Part shown: in pieces, positions 18,591 through 28,956 of the stretch
Layout: every line of letters starts with the position of its first letter
Position numbering within the stretch: position 1 is the stretch's first letter
Notes under the pieces: generated by a model
The model's input: only the letters and a program-made list of their open reading frames with translations
What the model was told of the DNA's origin: nothing
Databases searched by the model: none
Made by a program: the position numbers and the translations under genes
Origin: Oegoconia quadripuncta
Taxonomy: Eukaryota; Arthropoda; Insecta; Lepidoptera; Autostichidae
Length of the DNA stretch: 64,000 nt
Reading direction: 5' to 3'
Assembly (NCBI GenBank): GCA_949316235.1
Contig: OX438755.1
Coordinates: forward strand, 18,676,151-18,740,150

Positions 18591-19352
18591 TCTTACCGGA
18601 CGCTCTGGAAGTATATGGGGGAGACGTATGTTAAACAGTGAGCGTCCAGTGACTGATATGATGGAGTTCATATATAGGAGAAGATGGCAAGTGAATTAAA
18701 TTATCAGCCTACAGCTCAACAGATAAATATGATAAATAAAACATTCGGTGAGTGTGCGATGGAATTGCACGATCTTATTCCACCGTCCCCTTTCCTTCTT
18801 CGGACAACCAGGCGCGGGGAGGGTTTCCATCCATATGTTGTCAACATACCGAACATCCGCACTAAGCGCTTTGCTTCATCATTTATAATGCGGACTGCTA
18901 AGGTATGGAACTCACTGCCCGCGTCGGTTTTTCCCGACACTTACAACCTTGGGATCTTCAAGTCTAGAGTGAATAGGCATTTACTGGGTGCGCGTGATAC
19001 ATCCTCGGCTACATCGTCACTTTCCATCAAGTGAGATTGTAGTCAAACGCGAAACCAGTTAATAAAAAAAAAAAAAGGCTGCTGTTGAAGAGAGAAAAAT
19101 ATTATTGTGAGGCTATTGTGACGTCATCATTTTACCGTCAATTCTTACCAGACGCTCTGGAAGTCTATGGGGGAGACGTATGTTAAACAGTGGACGTCCA
19201 GTGACTGATATGATGATAGTAAAGTGGACATGTAGAAGACTGTGCCGAGTGAATAAATTTATCAGCCTACAGCTCAAAAGATAAATAGGCTGCTATTGAA
19301 GAGAACAAAATATTTTTGTGAGGCTATTGTGACGTCATCATTTTACCCTCCT
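18591..19352. repeat. 211-bp tandem duplication split by an nLTR-1 insertion
   Basis: Unit 1 is 18591-18735 plus 19077-19142 and unit 2 is 19143-19352. Shared landmarks are TCTTACCRGACGCTCTGGAAG, GGGGGAGACGTATGTTAAAC, ATTTATCAGCCTACAGCTC and GGCTGCTRTTGAAGAGA. GGGAGACG..CAGTGGACGTCCAGTGACTG looks like a retrotransposon 3' tail. The insertion falls at the junction AGATAAATA/GGCTGCT. Confidence 0.7.
18746..19076 (+). pseudogene. nLTR-1 reverse transcriptase C-terminal remnant
   Basis: The best-preserved nLTR-1 tail. The frame is open from FGECAMELHDLIPPSPFLL through RGEGFHPYVVNIPNIRTK, AKVWNSLPASVFPDTYNL and FKSRVNRHLLGAR to a stop at about 19032, followed by a poly(A) run (19064-19076). The catalytic palm is missing. 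The sequence before FGEC belongs to the host repeat, so the upstream ATG of the open frame is not real. Confidence 0.8.
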
Positions 19353-19734
19353 ATTTTATTTCCCTCCGATAACATCTACCTAAACATCTTTCAGTCTAAA
19401 ATCCCGTGAAGTTCCCAAAGCCGACTAAGTCCCGGGTCCCGCGGGATTTATCCAAATCCCGTGGGATTTGGCTCAAATTATCCACTCGTACCGTTAGTTA
19501 CGGCGGATGTTTGTAACGGGACAAGTTTTGGGGTGTTTTCTGTTGTTCCAATCGACTGTAACCGCTTTGTGTTTGGGAGTTTTTAAGGTAAGCTTTGGAC
19601 GGATCCGCTTTGATTGTTCAAGGTAAAATAATAATTCTGCGTAAAATGTTTCTGTGATGTTACTGTTATGGGAGAAAATAAGTATTAGGTACTCGTAGGT
19701 ATACCGACGGATTTACAGTTTTTGATATTTTTAA
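19353..19734. other. No gene seen
   Basis: Holds a small GC-rich inverted cluster at 19430-19475 (TCCCGCGGGATTT and AAATCCCGTGGGATTT). The rest is unassigned. Confidence 0.5.
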
Positions 19735-19860
19735 CCTCCGGCGAGAAATGACGGGTATATTGTGTTTGACGGATGTATCTCAATGCGTGGTTCGATTACA
19801 GGTTTATTAGCCATGTTTGATGAAAATCGGTTCAGCCGTTATGAAGATTATGATAATTTA
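19735..19860 (+). repeat. Repeat F copy
   Basis: CGGCGAGAAATGACGGG, TGTGTTTGACGGATGTAT and GATGAAAATCGGTTCAGCCG. Confidence 0.6.
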
Positions 19861-19861
19861 T

Positions 19862-19992
19862 ATAGGTATTATTTATAATTAGCTTTTAGGCTTCTCGTGT
19901 GCAGGTCCGAGCGATTTTTTTGTATTAGTCGGTATTTACAAAGAAATTTTAATTTATCCAATGAAGGCGTCACTGGACGGATGAAGCCCTCT
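19862..19992 (+). repeat. Repeat A copy, 5' part missing
   Basis: GGTATTATTTATAATTAGC, TTTTAGGCTTCTCGTGTGC, AATTTATCCAATGAAGGCG and TCACTGGACGGATGAAGCCC. Confidence 0.75.
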
Positions 19993-20067
19993 TAACCTAA
20001 GTATTTTGTAAATGAGTATTTTTACTAAAATTTAAAAAAAATATATAGACAGCTTTTTATATTCATA

Positions 20068-21108
20068 TTCTCAGCCCGTAGACATCCCACTGTAGGGATA
20101 TAGGCCTTCCCTCGTATAATGAGGGAGGAAGTATGGGCCATAATCCACCACGCTGGCACAATGTGGGTTAAGAACTTCACATCACATGTAGGGATTGCAA
20201 TCCAGCGGCGTTTTCAATCCAGCGGAATTTTTGCTGGATTGACCTGAATCCAGCTGGATCCAGCGCGGATCCAGCAAAACGTGGAACGAAAATAAAAAGA
20301 CGACATTTTTAAGACTTTTTTTATTAATTTGTACTTCTTACGATAATCTTTGAAATCTTCCACTCATTTGGTGATATCTTATATTAATTTGCTTTGGTTT
20401 TTTAATAATTTGAGATCAAAATAATCAACATAAAATTAAATAACAAACATATAACCTTATATTCATATAACATTTAAGATAATGTTTCTAAGTAAGCACT
20501 ATCTTATTAATTACGCTTATGTTTAATGATAGGACGGCTAATCAGTAGCAATCAGTCTCACAAATTCTTTTAAAATTAACTTAATTAACATTCTTTTAAA
20601 AAAGGACCGTAACAATAACACTATTTTAATTTTTATTAGTATTTTTGTATCAAACAAAAAAAGCTTTGAAATAATCTTCTCTCCGCTCGTTAATCCTTAA
20701 TAATTAAGCAGTTTAAAATCTGACGATAAGAGACTACTTCTTTTTTTGAATTCTCTGAATTCTCTCGAAAATGGCGGCAACTCAAAACTAAACAATAGAA
20801 ATTGATACGTTTGCGGATCCGCATCGCTGGATCAAGATGTATGCTGGATCCAGCATGTTTAAAAAGGCGCTGGATCCAGCTGGATTGCTGTATGCTGGAT
20901 CCAGCAATTGCAATCCCTAATCACATGCCTTAGAATTTTTATTTTTCAGGCATGCAGATTTCCTCACGATATTTTCCTTCACCGTTTAAGAGCTGTCAGA
21001 TATACACATAAATAATTAACATTAAAAACTCATTGGCCTGCCTGGGAATCAAATTCGAACCTCCTAAATTGGGAGACCACGTGTTAACCGCTAAGCTACC
21101 GACTGACA
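20068..21108 (-). mobile_element. SINE-D split by a hAT-type element
   Basis: The left half (20068-20188) has TCAGCCCGTAGACATCCC and CCCTCGTATAATGAGGG. The right half (20920-21108) resumes with CATGCCTTAGAATTTTTATT, TTTTCCTTCACCGTTTAAG and the tRNA-like head up to GCTAAGCTACCGAC. The break is exactly the hAT insertion, so the SINE is older. Confidence 0.85.
20189..20919. mobile_element. Non-autonomous hAT-type element, 731 bp, 8-bp target duplication
   Basis: Flanked on both sides by ATCACATG (20181-20188 and 20920-20927). Ends are TAGGGATTGCAATCCAGC and, inverted, TAGGGATTGCAATTGCTGG. Subterminal regions are crowded with GCTGGATCCAGC-type motifs at both ends. An 8-bp duplication with short TAGGG-type termini fits the hAT superfamily. 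No transposase frame is present. The interior is AT-rich. Confidence 0.85.
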
Positions 21109-21313
21109 CTTTTAAATTAGTGTTACATAACATGGAAATAAAGACAGAAAGTATTGTCATATATATTAAAAGTAATTATCTAATTAAACTATAATTCATT
21201 TAAGTGTACAAGTTGCAAAACGATCAATTTCTGTAAATTAACATTTATTTACAATATTTTACATATTGCTGAGAATGGACTGTTACCACTCAAGTAATGT
21301 CTATTTAATATAT

Positions 21314-21866
21314 AAGGTCTCACAAAATTAACCCGACAAACGTTGCAGAGTATATGTATAGGATGTACTTATTACGAAAAAAATAAAAAATAAAACATTT
21401 TAACAGATTTTATTCAAGAAATAAAATTTAGAAATGTAAATTTTGTGAATTGAACATTAATGACCGCGCGCTCTAAGTACTTTGCCACAACACACAAACA
21501 TGTGCCGCGGTATCATTTATGACGCCGAAAGGCGACCACTCGCCGCTCGCCGCCGGCGCTTGCCTCGGCGCCGCCGCGACTTGCTGTGATTGGTTGCGCC
21601 CCGCACTGTGGCTGTTTGGCCACCCGCCACCCCCTCTGGCGTCTTCCATATCAATGGAAGTTGCCTGTTTTTTCTCATTGATAAAACAAGGTACAATCGA
21701 AATGAAGTTAGTCTGTTAATGTGTATTTTCATTTGCACTTACATTTAATTTTTTTACTCGGAAACAAAATTTTTAAGGCTAGTTTCTTTAATGAATATAT
21801 TATTATTATTTTATTGTCATGCACGTGCAATTGCCAAAGTTTGTGGGGTTAATTTTGTTAGACCCT
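21314..21866. mobile_element. TIR element with GC-rich core, 553 bp
   Basis: The left end AAGGTCTCACAAAATTAACC and the right end (inverted AGGGTCTAACAAAATTAACC) match over about 30 bp, continuing CGACAAACGTTG / CCACAAACTTTG. Both flanks are ATAT-rich, so the target duplication (ATAT or TA) is ambiguous. The core at 21520-21640 is strikingly GC-rich. No transposase is seen. Confidence 0.65.
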
Positions 21867-22080
21867 ATATAATGATTTATCATTTAGTTAAAGTAATAAA
21901 GGGTGGCTGCTTTATCAATTTGGATAAATAGTAATTAAACTCGAATTTCGCGAAGAAAAAAAAAATAAAATCTGTACAATGTATTGTGGCACTGAATAAA
22001 AAGTTTCTATGTCTATGTCTAAAATGAGTGGTGGGGGGGATCAGTCCATAGTCAGTCGTCGACCGTGCGAACATCAGAGG

Positions 22081-22266
22081 GCGGAGTGTGAGTTTTGTTT
22101 CGACTTAACTTTACTACCGCGTTCACGTTTTCGTGACGATTTGTATGGAGAAATGTACAGCGCCTCTGGCGGATAGTTTGCAAAACAATTTTTTTCATAG
22201 GGACTTTTTTCGTAAACGCGAACGCGATGGTAAAGTTAAAAACGAGACAAAACTCACACTTCGCAC
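22081..22266. repeat. Palindromic MITE-like element
   Basis: Arms 22081-22134 and 22210-22266 are inverted copies: GTGTGAGTTTTGTTTCGAC.. TTAACTTTACTACCGCGTTC versus (inverted) GTGTGAGTTTTGTCTCG and TTAACTTTACCATCGCGTTC. The loop is about 75 bp. Target duplication not determined. Confidence 0.65.
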
Positions 22267-22429
22267 ACTGAAGTGTTGTAAAATATATCGGAATATAAAT
22301 ATATCGGAGAATATATACAAAATGCGAGTATTTACACCTTGTTGTATCAAAACCCTTTATAATTGCATAGTAAAAAAGGCCCATGGCTGACAGAATAAAG
22401 GTCCAAAAAGTGTATGTTGGTTATCTTCT

Positions 22430-22782
22430 CTTCTTCAATTTAAGAGCTATGCTCTTGTCGGTGGAGTAACAACCATATCTCTCTACTTTCCGCCCTCGTT
22501 TTAACCTCTTGGTACGACACGACATTCACCTTTTCTTTCACTTGGTCAAAGTAATTACGCCTAGGTCTTCCCCTTCCTCTATTTCCTTCAATGTTTCCCT
22601 CAATAATGTTCCTCAAAAAAATATCGTGTCGTAACAAGTGACCTTATTATCTTTCCTCTTCGGTTCTCAACTGTGGCTAACAGGCATCTCTTCTCCTTTA
22701 CCATCATTAACACCTCTTTATTTGTTCTCTTCTCGGTCCAGCTTATTCCCTCCATTCGTCTCCAGCACCACATTTCGAATGG
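22430..22782 (-). pseudogene. nLTR-3 reverse transcriptase C-terminal remnant
   Basis: Second copy of the family at 4.2 kb. On the minus strand it reads IIEGNIEGNRGRGRPRRNYF and EKVNVVSYQEVKTRAESRE, with the CCGACAAGAGCATAGCTC tail. A shift upstream separates it from the EAFEMWCWRRME-type part, encoded near 22700-22780. Confidence 0.75.
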
Positions 22783-23114
22783 TATGTGTTGGTATATCTA
22801 AGATTATTATTGTCAGGTGTAGCATTGCGAATTAATGTCGGTGACTGCACGGTGTAGGCGCCCGTCAATTTTAAATGTAAATAGTATGTTTGCGTATTCA
22901 GTGGGTGTTGTTGTCATTTCGCCGTGGTATCTACTGTTTTCGTGGAGTTACGAAATATTTACAAGAAGAGGGATGGTATTATGAAATGTACATCAACAGC
23001 GCTACACTTTGGGGCAAATCCTCCTCTCTCTGGGAGAAGGAAAAAAACTTCATACATACAAATTAATATTTAATTTGAAAGTCATTTCCTGAAACGAAAG
23101 AAATATTGATATCG
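22783..23114. other. No gene seen
   Basis: Unassigned sequence. A CATACATACAAATTAATA stretch lies near 23050. Confidence 0.5.
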
Positions 23115-23312
23115 TGCATGGAAGGGTCGGTAGACGTCAATCAAGTGACTGACGTATACACAAAAGGTCAGGTGCAGTCAACCTATAACCGACAAGTGTG
23201 TATGAAGCATTTTTGATGAGAATGGAAGAAGCAAAAGTAGTATGTCAGGATCCGTGCAAGTGGAAGTCTCTGCCTACCCCAACGGAAAACAGGCGTGACT
23301 GTATATATGAAT
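23115..23312 (+). pseudogene. nLTR-4 reverse transcriptase C-terminal remnant
   Basis: Degraded plus-strand match to the family at 47.2 and 48.0 kb: GTGACTGACGTATACACAAA, AGGTCAGGTGCAGTCAAC, GAATGGAAGAAGCAAAAGTA and TCTGCCTACCCCAACGGAAA. These are the DNA of a (K)GQV(R/Q)S.. NRRAC.. RMEEAK.. SAYPNGK-type ending of an endonuclease-reverse transcriptase. Confidence 0.7.
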
Positions 23313-24033
23313 GTCTTTTTCTGAACAGGGAAATTTTCATACCTTTAATATTAAATGCAAAGCCACTCTAAACGTTACCATCTCCACGTTGGGTGGTCGC
23401 ACGCATACAATTGCTTATAATTGAATTAGATTCAGGTACAATATTTGTTATCTCCGGGGTATGTAACAGGTTTACCCTCGCAACAATACGTGTCGAATTT
23501 ACATGGTACACAATAGTTGCTTGTTTCAGATAATTAGTGTGTACACAGTGTGCTAAAGGGAGCACGGATTTGAAAGGAGACTGCCTAATAGTCCAAATTG
23601 GATTTGATGAAGCCTTTTGTACATAATTTATTCCACCGAAAATAATTCATTAATAACGAGGCCAAATGTGATCGAGTAACAGCAAAGTTATGAGATCTTA
23701 AGGCCATATTAATAAAAAGTTCTCGAGATTGAGATCGCGTTTCAGCTTCAATACTATTTTAGAATGCAACAGATTCTCAAGCGTCAACTTAAGGTGATCT
23801 TAATCTTGAGAACGGCTTAATAATACGGTCCTTAGTGAGATAACTCTGGAGACACCTTACTAAGAAAAATGGTATTACGATAGCGGAGGATTTGATGTTA
23901 GGGCGCGTACTGAAAAAGATCTTTGTTCTGCAGTGTAAAGAGATGATTATATAAAAAAATACCGGCCAAATGCGCGTCGGGCCACGCGCAGAGTAGGATC
24001 CCGTACTTGCGCGGCATAAATGCGGACTTAGAA
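23313..24033. other. No gene seen
   Basis: Unassigned. The minus-strand frame at 23368-23565 has no feature that I recognise. Confidence 0.5.
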
Positions 24034-24310
24034 TTTTTTTTTTATGATTGACTGGATTGACGTTTGGCCACAATCTCACCTGGATGGAAAGTGACGGTGT
24101 AGTCGAAGATGAAGCACGTGATCCCAGTAAATGCGTATTCACTCTGCTCTTGAAGATCCCAAGGTTGTAGGATTCAGGAAAGACTGACGCCGGAAGGAAG
24201 TTCCAATATTTTTTACTCCTCCTCCTCCGCCTCCTGGGATAGAGAGAGGGATATATAGAGAGCCGTGGAGAGAGAGGAGGGAGGCCTTTGCTCAGCAGTG
24301 GGACATTAGA
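24034..24310 (-). pseudogene. nLTR-1 3' end plus an adjoining repeat tail
   Basis: 24034-24210 is the nLTR-1 end on the minus strand (VNTHLLGSRASSSTTPSLS-like frame, poly(T) at 24032). It breaks off at GGAAGTTCC. 24220-24310 holds GAGAGAGGAGGGAGGCC and CAGCAGTGGGACATTAGAAT, a common retrotransposon tail phrase on the plus strand. Confidence 0.7.
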
Positions 24311-24582
24311 ATATTATTTTACTACTTTGTCGGCGTGAACAATATGTATAACCATGTCAAATTACAGCTTTGTGGTATAGAGCCTATGAGCTAAGCAGCG
24401 GACAGACAGACCGAGGGACAGACATGGTGAAAGGACACCTAGAAAATGCGTACCTTAACTTCTTAATACCTTGCCTGTGTCAATATTAGAAGTGAATCCA
24501 ACAAAGGCAGATTCGCTAAACAACATCACCGTACTAAACATAAAAAAATGCACACGTGACAGAGATACAGCCACGTTAAGAG

Positions 24583-24858
24583 ATAAATAATAAATAAATA
24601 TCCTTAGACATACACACAGCGCCATCTAGTTCCACAGTAATCAACTATAGGCTTGTGTTGTGGATTCCTGATGGTAGATATACTACATAAATATTTTTTT
24701 TATATATAAATAAATTCTTATTATAAATGAAAACATCCATAACTCGGGTACACATGTCCGTATTCATTACACAAACATATGCCCCTAGCGGGATTCGAAC
24801 CCGCGACCATCTGGTATAGTGGTCAGAGTTTCTAACCACTACACCAAACAGGTCGTCA
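24583..24858 (-). mobile_element. SINE-B, full length
   Basis: Reverse copy: TAAATAATAAATAAATATCC, CACAGCGCCATCTAGTTCC, GCCCCTAGCGGGATTCGAAC and the head ACTACACCAAACAGGTCGTC. Confidence 0.85.
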
Positions 24859-25809
24859 ACAGGACAGAGATGGATCGCTTTTATTCTTTTTACGTACCGA
24901 CACCAATTTTCAACAACAATACTTATTAATGTTTTTATCTTAATTTTGGACATAGTGAAGACTAATTTCAAGGCACCAAGTTGATGTAATACAGTAATGT
25001 ATGAAGACGCATGCAGGTAGAAAATTGCCATGCGTCGTGTTCATCCAATTACGGGAATTCCTTGGGAGACGTGCCAGAGATGGCCGCGAGGTTGCGGACA
25101 CACTGAGAGCTGCTTATTTTAATGCAAAGACCGATAAATATTCAGCTGTAATCATTGTCACATATTGAAAATTTAGAAAACCCCCGATAAAACAAATGAT
25201 TATGTCAACTAGATGGACCAGACAATAACTAAATATTATTTGGACGGCCTAACCGGTTTCCTCAAATATGGCTAAGAACCTGTCTCGTTTAGTCATTAAT
25301 TTAAAAATACTGCAATCAAATCAGACCACGCATTACTGTGATACGTCCGGACAAAAACTGGACACACATATACAACGCCATCAAATACATAACACCACTC
25401 GTCTTTCGTCGGGGGTGAAAAATACATTAAAGTGATTGAGTTACTATCTGGAAGACTATTGTTTAATGAATCAACGATTTTTTTTCTTAGGTGCGTAGAG
25501 ACGGACTCTTGGTCAAATCAGTATCATGTAACAGAAGTGGGGAAGTAGTCTTCCCAGAAGCGCGTCGTGGAACGTATGCCTGTGGCGTGCAGATTAAACT
25601 CAAGTTTCAGTTCGATTTGAACCTGTGTGACGTTTGAATTGTCGTCAACTGCACGTGCATTACGTTAAAGCACGTGTCGCCCAGCTATTTGACATCTAAC
25701 AAAAGAATTGTTTGAAAAATACTCATGGGTTGTGTCGGTGTCTTTTTTATACAGACTATCGTTCCTGTTTTAGAATAAGTCAAATATTTTTTACATAATA
25801 GTTACACAA
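24859..25809. other. No gene seen; repeat F traces
   Basis: A reverse repeat F fragment lies at about 25318-25432 (CCACGCATTACTGTGATACG, CACTCGTCTTTCGTCGGGG). The rest is unassigned. No convincing frame. Confidence 0.5.
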
Positions 25810-25951
25810 TGGTGTCGATTTGGATGTACACCAACTAAACTAAAACCAGTTTTGGAGTGCTGCCGTCGCATCGTACTGTTCCAGGGAGAAAGAGACAGTA
25901 CTACTTTAAAACTGGTTTTAGTTTAGTTGGTGTACATCCGAATCAACACCA
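25810..25951. mobile_element. Palindromic MITE M1, 142 bp
   Basis: TGGTGTCGATTTGGATGTAC..CAACTAAACTAAAACCAGTT at the left is mirrored at the right. The inner part (ACTGTTCCAGGGAGAAAGAG) is asymmetric. A second copy at 40225-40785 has the same ends and is split by SINE-E. Family not assigned. Confidence 0.8.
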
Positions 25952-26308
25952 ATGTAGCTTTTAACGATACCATTATTTTTTATTTTTAATAAATTAACTC
26001 CCAGTGTATTACATACCTTACCCCTTTGACGAGTTCACCTCTAACGCCTGCTATCTCGAGCATGTAATAAATACACATGAGGCAGCCGAAAACAAAACAA
26101 TAGTCCCGATTCTATAGCTATGAAGTCACACGGTAAAATTACTTGGACAAGGAGTATTGCAATCTTATATTATTGATAATCGCCATCAAGAACAGGCACA
26201 CCAGCTGCTAAACTACGTGAGAGAATTGGCGCGCTCCTTATATTTCTGTCCCTTATTTGCATGTAAGTAGATCAGAGAGATATACGAATAGATGTGAGTG
26301 CGAATAAT

Positions 26309-26512
26309 TAGCGCAAAGTTTTTAAGGAGTGCAATTTTTGAGAGGTTTGCTTTTTAGTTATACGAAAATTAGACATTCATTTCGCATTTTCAAAAACACA
26401 AAATACGCATTAGCGCAAAGTTTTTAAGGAGTGCAATTTTTGAGAGGTTTGCTTTTTAGTTATACGAAAATTAGACATTCATTTCGCATTTTCAAAAACA
26501 CAAAATACGCAT
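26309..26512. repeat. Perfect 102-bp tandem duplication
   Basis: 26309-26410 and 26411-26512 read identically (TAGCGCAAAGTTTTTAAGG to ACACAAAATACGCAT). It is either a very recent duplication or an assembly artefact. Confidence 0.9.
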
Positions 26513-26624
26513 TCCCGGGAATATAATTGATTTGCGTTCCGTTTTATCATTAAAACTGTATATAAGAGACGATAGTCATATAATTCTTGCACAAAATATT
26601 TTGCTTGAAATAGATAATATTAAA

Positions 26625-27050
26625 ATGCTATGTATGGAGTATAGTTTTATACGGCTGTGAGACATGGACATTTACATAAAGGGATAGGGAAAGGTTAGAG
26701 GCATTCGAGATGTGGTGCTGGAGACGAATGGAGGGAATAAGCTGAACCGAGAAGAGAACAAATAAAGAGGTGTTAATGATGGTAAAGGAGAAGAGATGCC
26801 TGTTAGCCACAGTTGAGAACCGAAGATGATAGGTCACTTGATACGACACGATATTTTTTGAAGAACATAATTGAGGGAAAGGTAGAAGGAAAGAGAGGAA
26901 GAGGAAGACCTAGGCTTAATTACTCTGACCAAGTGAAAGAAAAGGTGAATGTCGTGTCGTACCAAGAGATTAAAACGAGGGCGGAAAGTAGAGAGACGTG
27001 ATCATTACTCCACCGACAAGAGCATAGCTCTTAAATTGAAGAAGAAGAAG
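26625..27050 (+). pseudogene. nLTR-3 reverse transcriptase C-terminal remnant, extended
   Basis: The longest nLTR-3 copy. Fragments of a CETWTF-like stretch precede ERLEAFEMWCWRRMEGI and KRTNKEVLMMVKEKRCLL. One shift later come HLIRHDIF, IIEGKVEGKRGRGRPRLNYS and VSYQEIKTRAESRET, then the CCACCGACAAGAGCATAGCTC end. Stops and shifts disable it. Confidence 0.75.
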
Positions 27051-27295
27051 ATAATATTTGATTTTCAGATAAAATTGAATTACAACAGAAGGGGAAAGAT
27101 GTTGGGTCATCTGATACTTTATTTAAGGAAAAGTGGAGGGGAAGAGGAAGAGAGGAAGGCCTAGAAGAACATACATGGTACAAGTAAAAGAAAAAGTAAA
27201 TAACGTGTCGTATCAGAAAGTCAAAGAAAAGGCAGAATGTAGAGAAGTGTGAAAAGGACTCCACCGACAAGAGCATAGCTCTTAAATATAAGCAC
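27051..27295 (+). pseudogene. Second, diverged nLTR-3 tail directly downstream
   Basis: Repeats the pattern GGGAAAGATGTTGGGTCATC, GGGGAAGAGGAAGAG, GTAAATAACGTGTCGTATC, then again CTCCACCGACAAGAGCATAG. It is more decayed than its neighbour. The head-to-tail arrangement may come from two insertions at one site. Confidence 0.65.
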
Positions 27296-28546
27296 GGGAT
27301 ATGAAATTGGCAACACAGCTTTAAATTTTTCCAAAAATGTGGAACAATGGAAGCAATTTAAAATAAATTTCAATGTGGAATTGTTTCTGATCGTAATTTG
27401 GTGACTGTTCAAAAATCGTACCCCATAACTCTTTAGCGGATCTACGGAACACTAATACGAGTGTTTCCGTACCTCGGAGGGCATGAAAACGTTTTAGTTC
27501 CGTTTGTTTTTTCAATTGGAGACAATCGTTAATTCAAGCCTGACCAAATACTGACAGTCAGGTGGCGACTAAAAAAAGAAAGAAAAGAAAGAAATAGTCA
27601 CAACATAGTTTAAGCAATACCCTTAACATTCGGTACTTAATGAAACTGGTTCATCATGGTGCTGGTAGGGACTGGCTCCTACTCAGCACTGCTTGTCAAC
27701 CAGACCCCTTATTTTTGAGTTTACTAGGGTGGTTGCTCATGACATAGAGGAGACTGCTTCAGCAGTGGATACGTAAGGTTGTTACCCCGGTCACTCATAT
27801 ACGCACAAACATTCGTACATTGTACAAATGTTTGCAAGCATGTGAAGTACCAACAAACATTCATTCGCATTTACGAAGGTCTCAGTCTTCTGCAAAAGTT
27901 CAACGAACTCCAACTCGTTGTTGTTGTTCCAATCCATGATCAAATTAAATATATTATATATTTAGATAAGCTCCGCAGTAAAACCCACGACCTCTCGACC
28001 TCTGAAAATGACTAAACGTCACAGGAGCGTTGTAATCGGGTCGCACAGTGTGGGAGACTACACGAAGGCTCGAAGTCCGTCAAAAAACCGACACAGCTTG
28101 GAAAAGCAGTGAAAACTTTGCACAATAATTTACAAATGCCGTGAACACTCATGGGTTGGAGTATTCGTGCGAATGTGTGTGACCGGTATTAACGCAATAC
28201 CAACGTCAAACCGTTTACTAAATTAATGGCGATAACGGACAGATGAGACATCGAGAAGAATTCATGTTACATTTTGTCATTATTGGTACACCAATAAAAA
28301 ACCTTTCTTCGCTGCGTCTGCAGCAATCAATTAAAGGATTTAGACCGAGGTCGCTAGTGGAGCGTGAGTATGAATTAAACATGTGAGGGGACAGGAGAGA
28401 GGTTGGTGATGTAGCGGAGTAGGTGTTTAGTATAATTAGGTTCGAAGGTCTAGAAACTTACAGCTGATAAGTGCCGTTCAGACAAAGGACAAGTAGGTAT
28501 ATCTACTATATAATTGGACAAGATCTCTTAAGCTTAAGAATTACAT
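27296..28546. other. No gene seen
   Basis: Unassigned. It holds an AAAGAAAGAAAAGAAAG tract at about 27575 and a CAGCAGTGGATACG tail phrase at about 27760. Confidence 0.5.
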
Positions 28547-28610
28547 CTTCACTTAACATCAGGTGTGATTGAGGTCAAGTACGAACCCGTCGTGCATAAA
28601 AAAAAATGTA
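28547..28610 (+). mobile_element. SINE-A 3' fragment
   Basis: CTTCACTTAACATCAGGTG, TGAGGTCAAGTACGAACCCG and TCGTGCAT, followed by an A-run. Confidence 0.8.
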
Positions 28611-28816
28611 TGTCACGCAGTGGCGTGCCTAGGGTTAAAAAATAGGGCAAGCCCGATAATGTTCTTGCGGTTTTATTCCGCTAGTGAAATGGTAACCACG
28701 CACGAGACGTTTAATTTGACAAGTGCCAATATTTAAATCATATATTGCCAATACCGTGTAAATAGTTAATATTCCGAATCGAGTATACAGTAAGGCAAGC
28801 CGGGCTTTTACACTAA

Positions 28817-28956
28817 ACTACACAAATAAATACATAAATAAATGAAAAACATCGATAACTCGGGAACACATGTCTGTATTCATCATATAAACATATGCCC
28901 TAGCGGGATTCGAACCCGCGACCTCTTGGTATATACCAAACAGGCAGAATCTCTAC
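28817..28956 (-). mobile_element. SINE-B head part
   Basis: Reverse copy of the 5' half: CATCGATAACTCGGG, ATGCCCTAGCGGGATTCGAA and the head to CCAAACAGG. The tail half is missing. Confidence 0.75.

Noticed and set aside
24645..25031. Minus-strand frame of 128 codons containing RVRIPLGAYVC-like peptide
   Set aside because: The second half is the SINE-B head read as protein. The same peptide appears at 32.1-32.6 and 34.9-35.2 kb wherever SINE-B lies in reverse.
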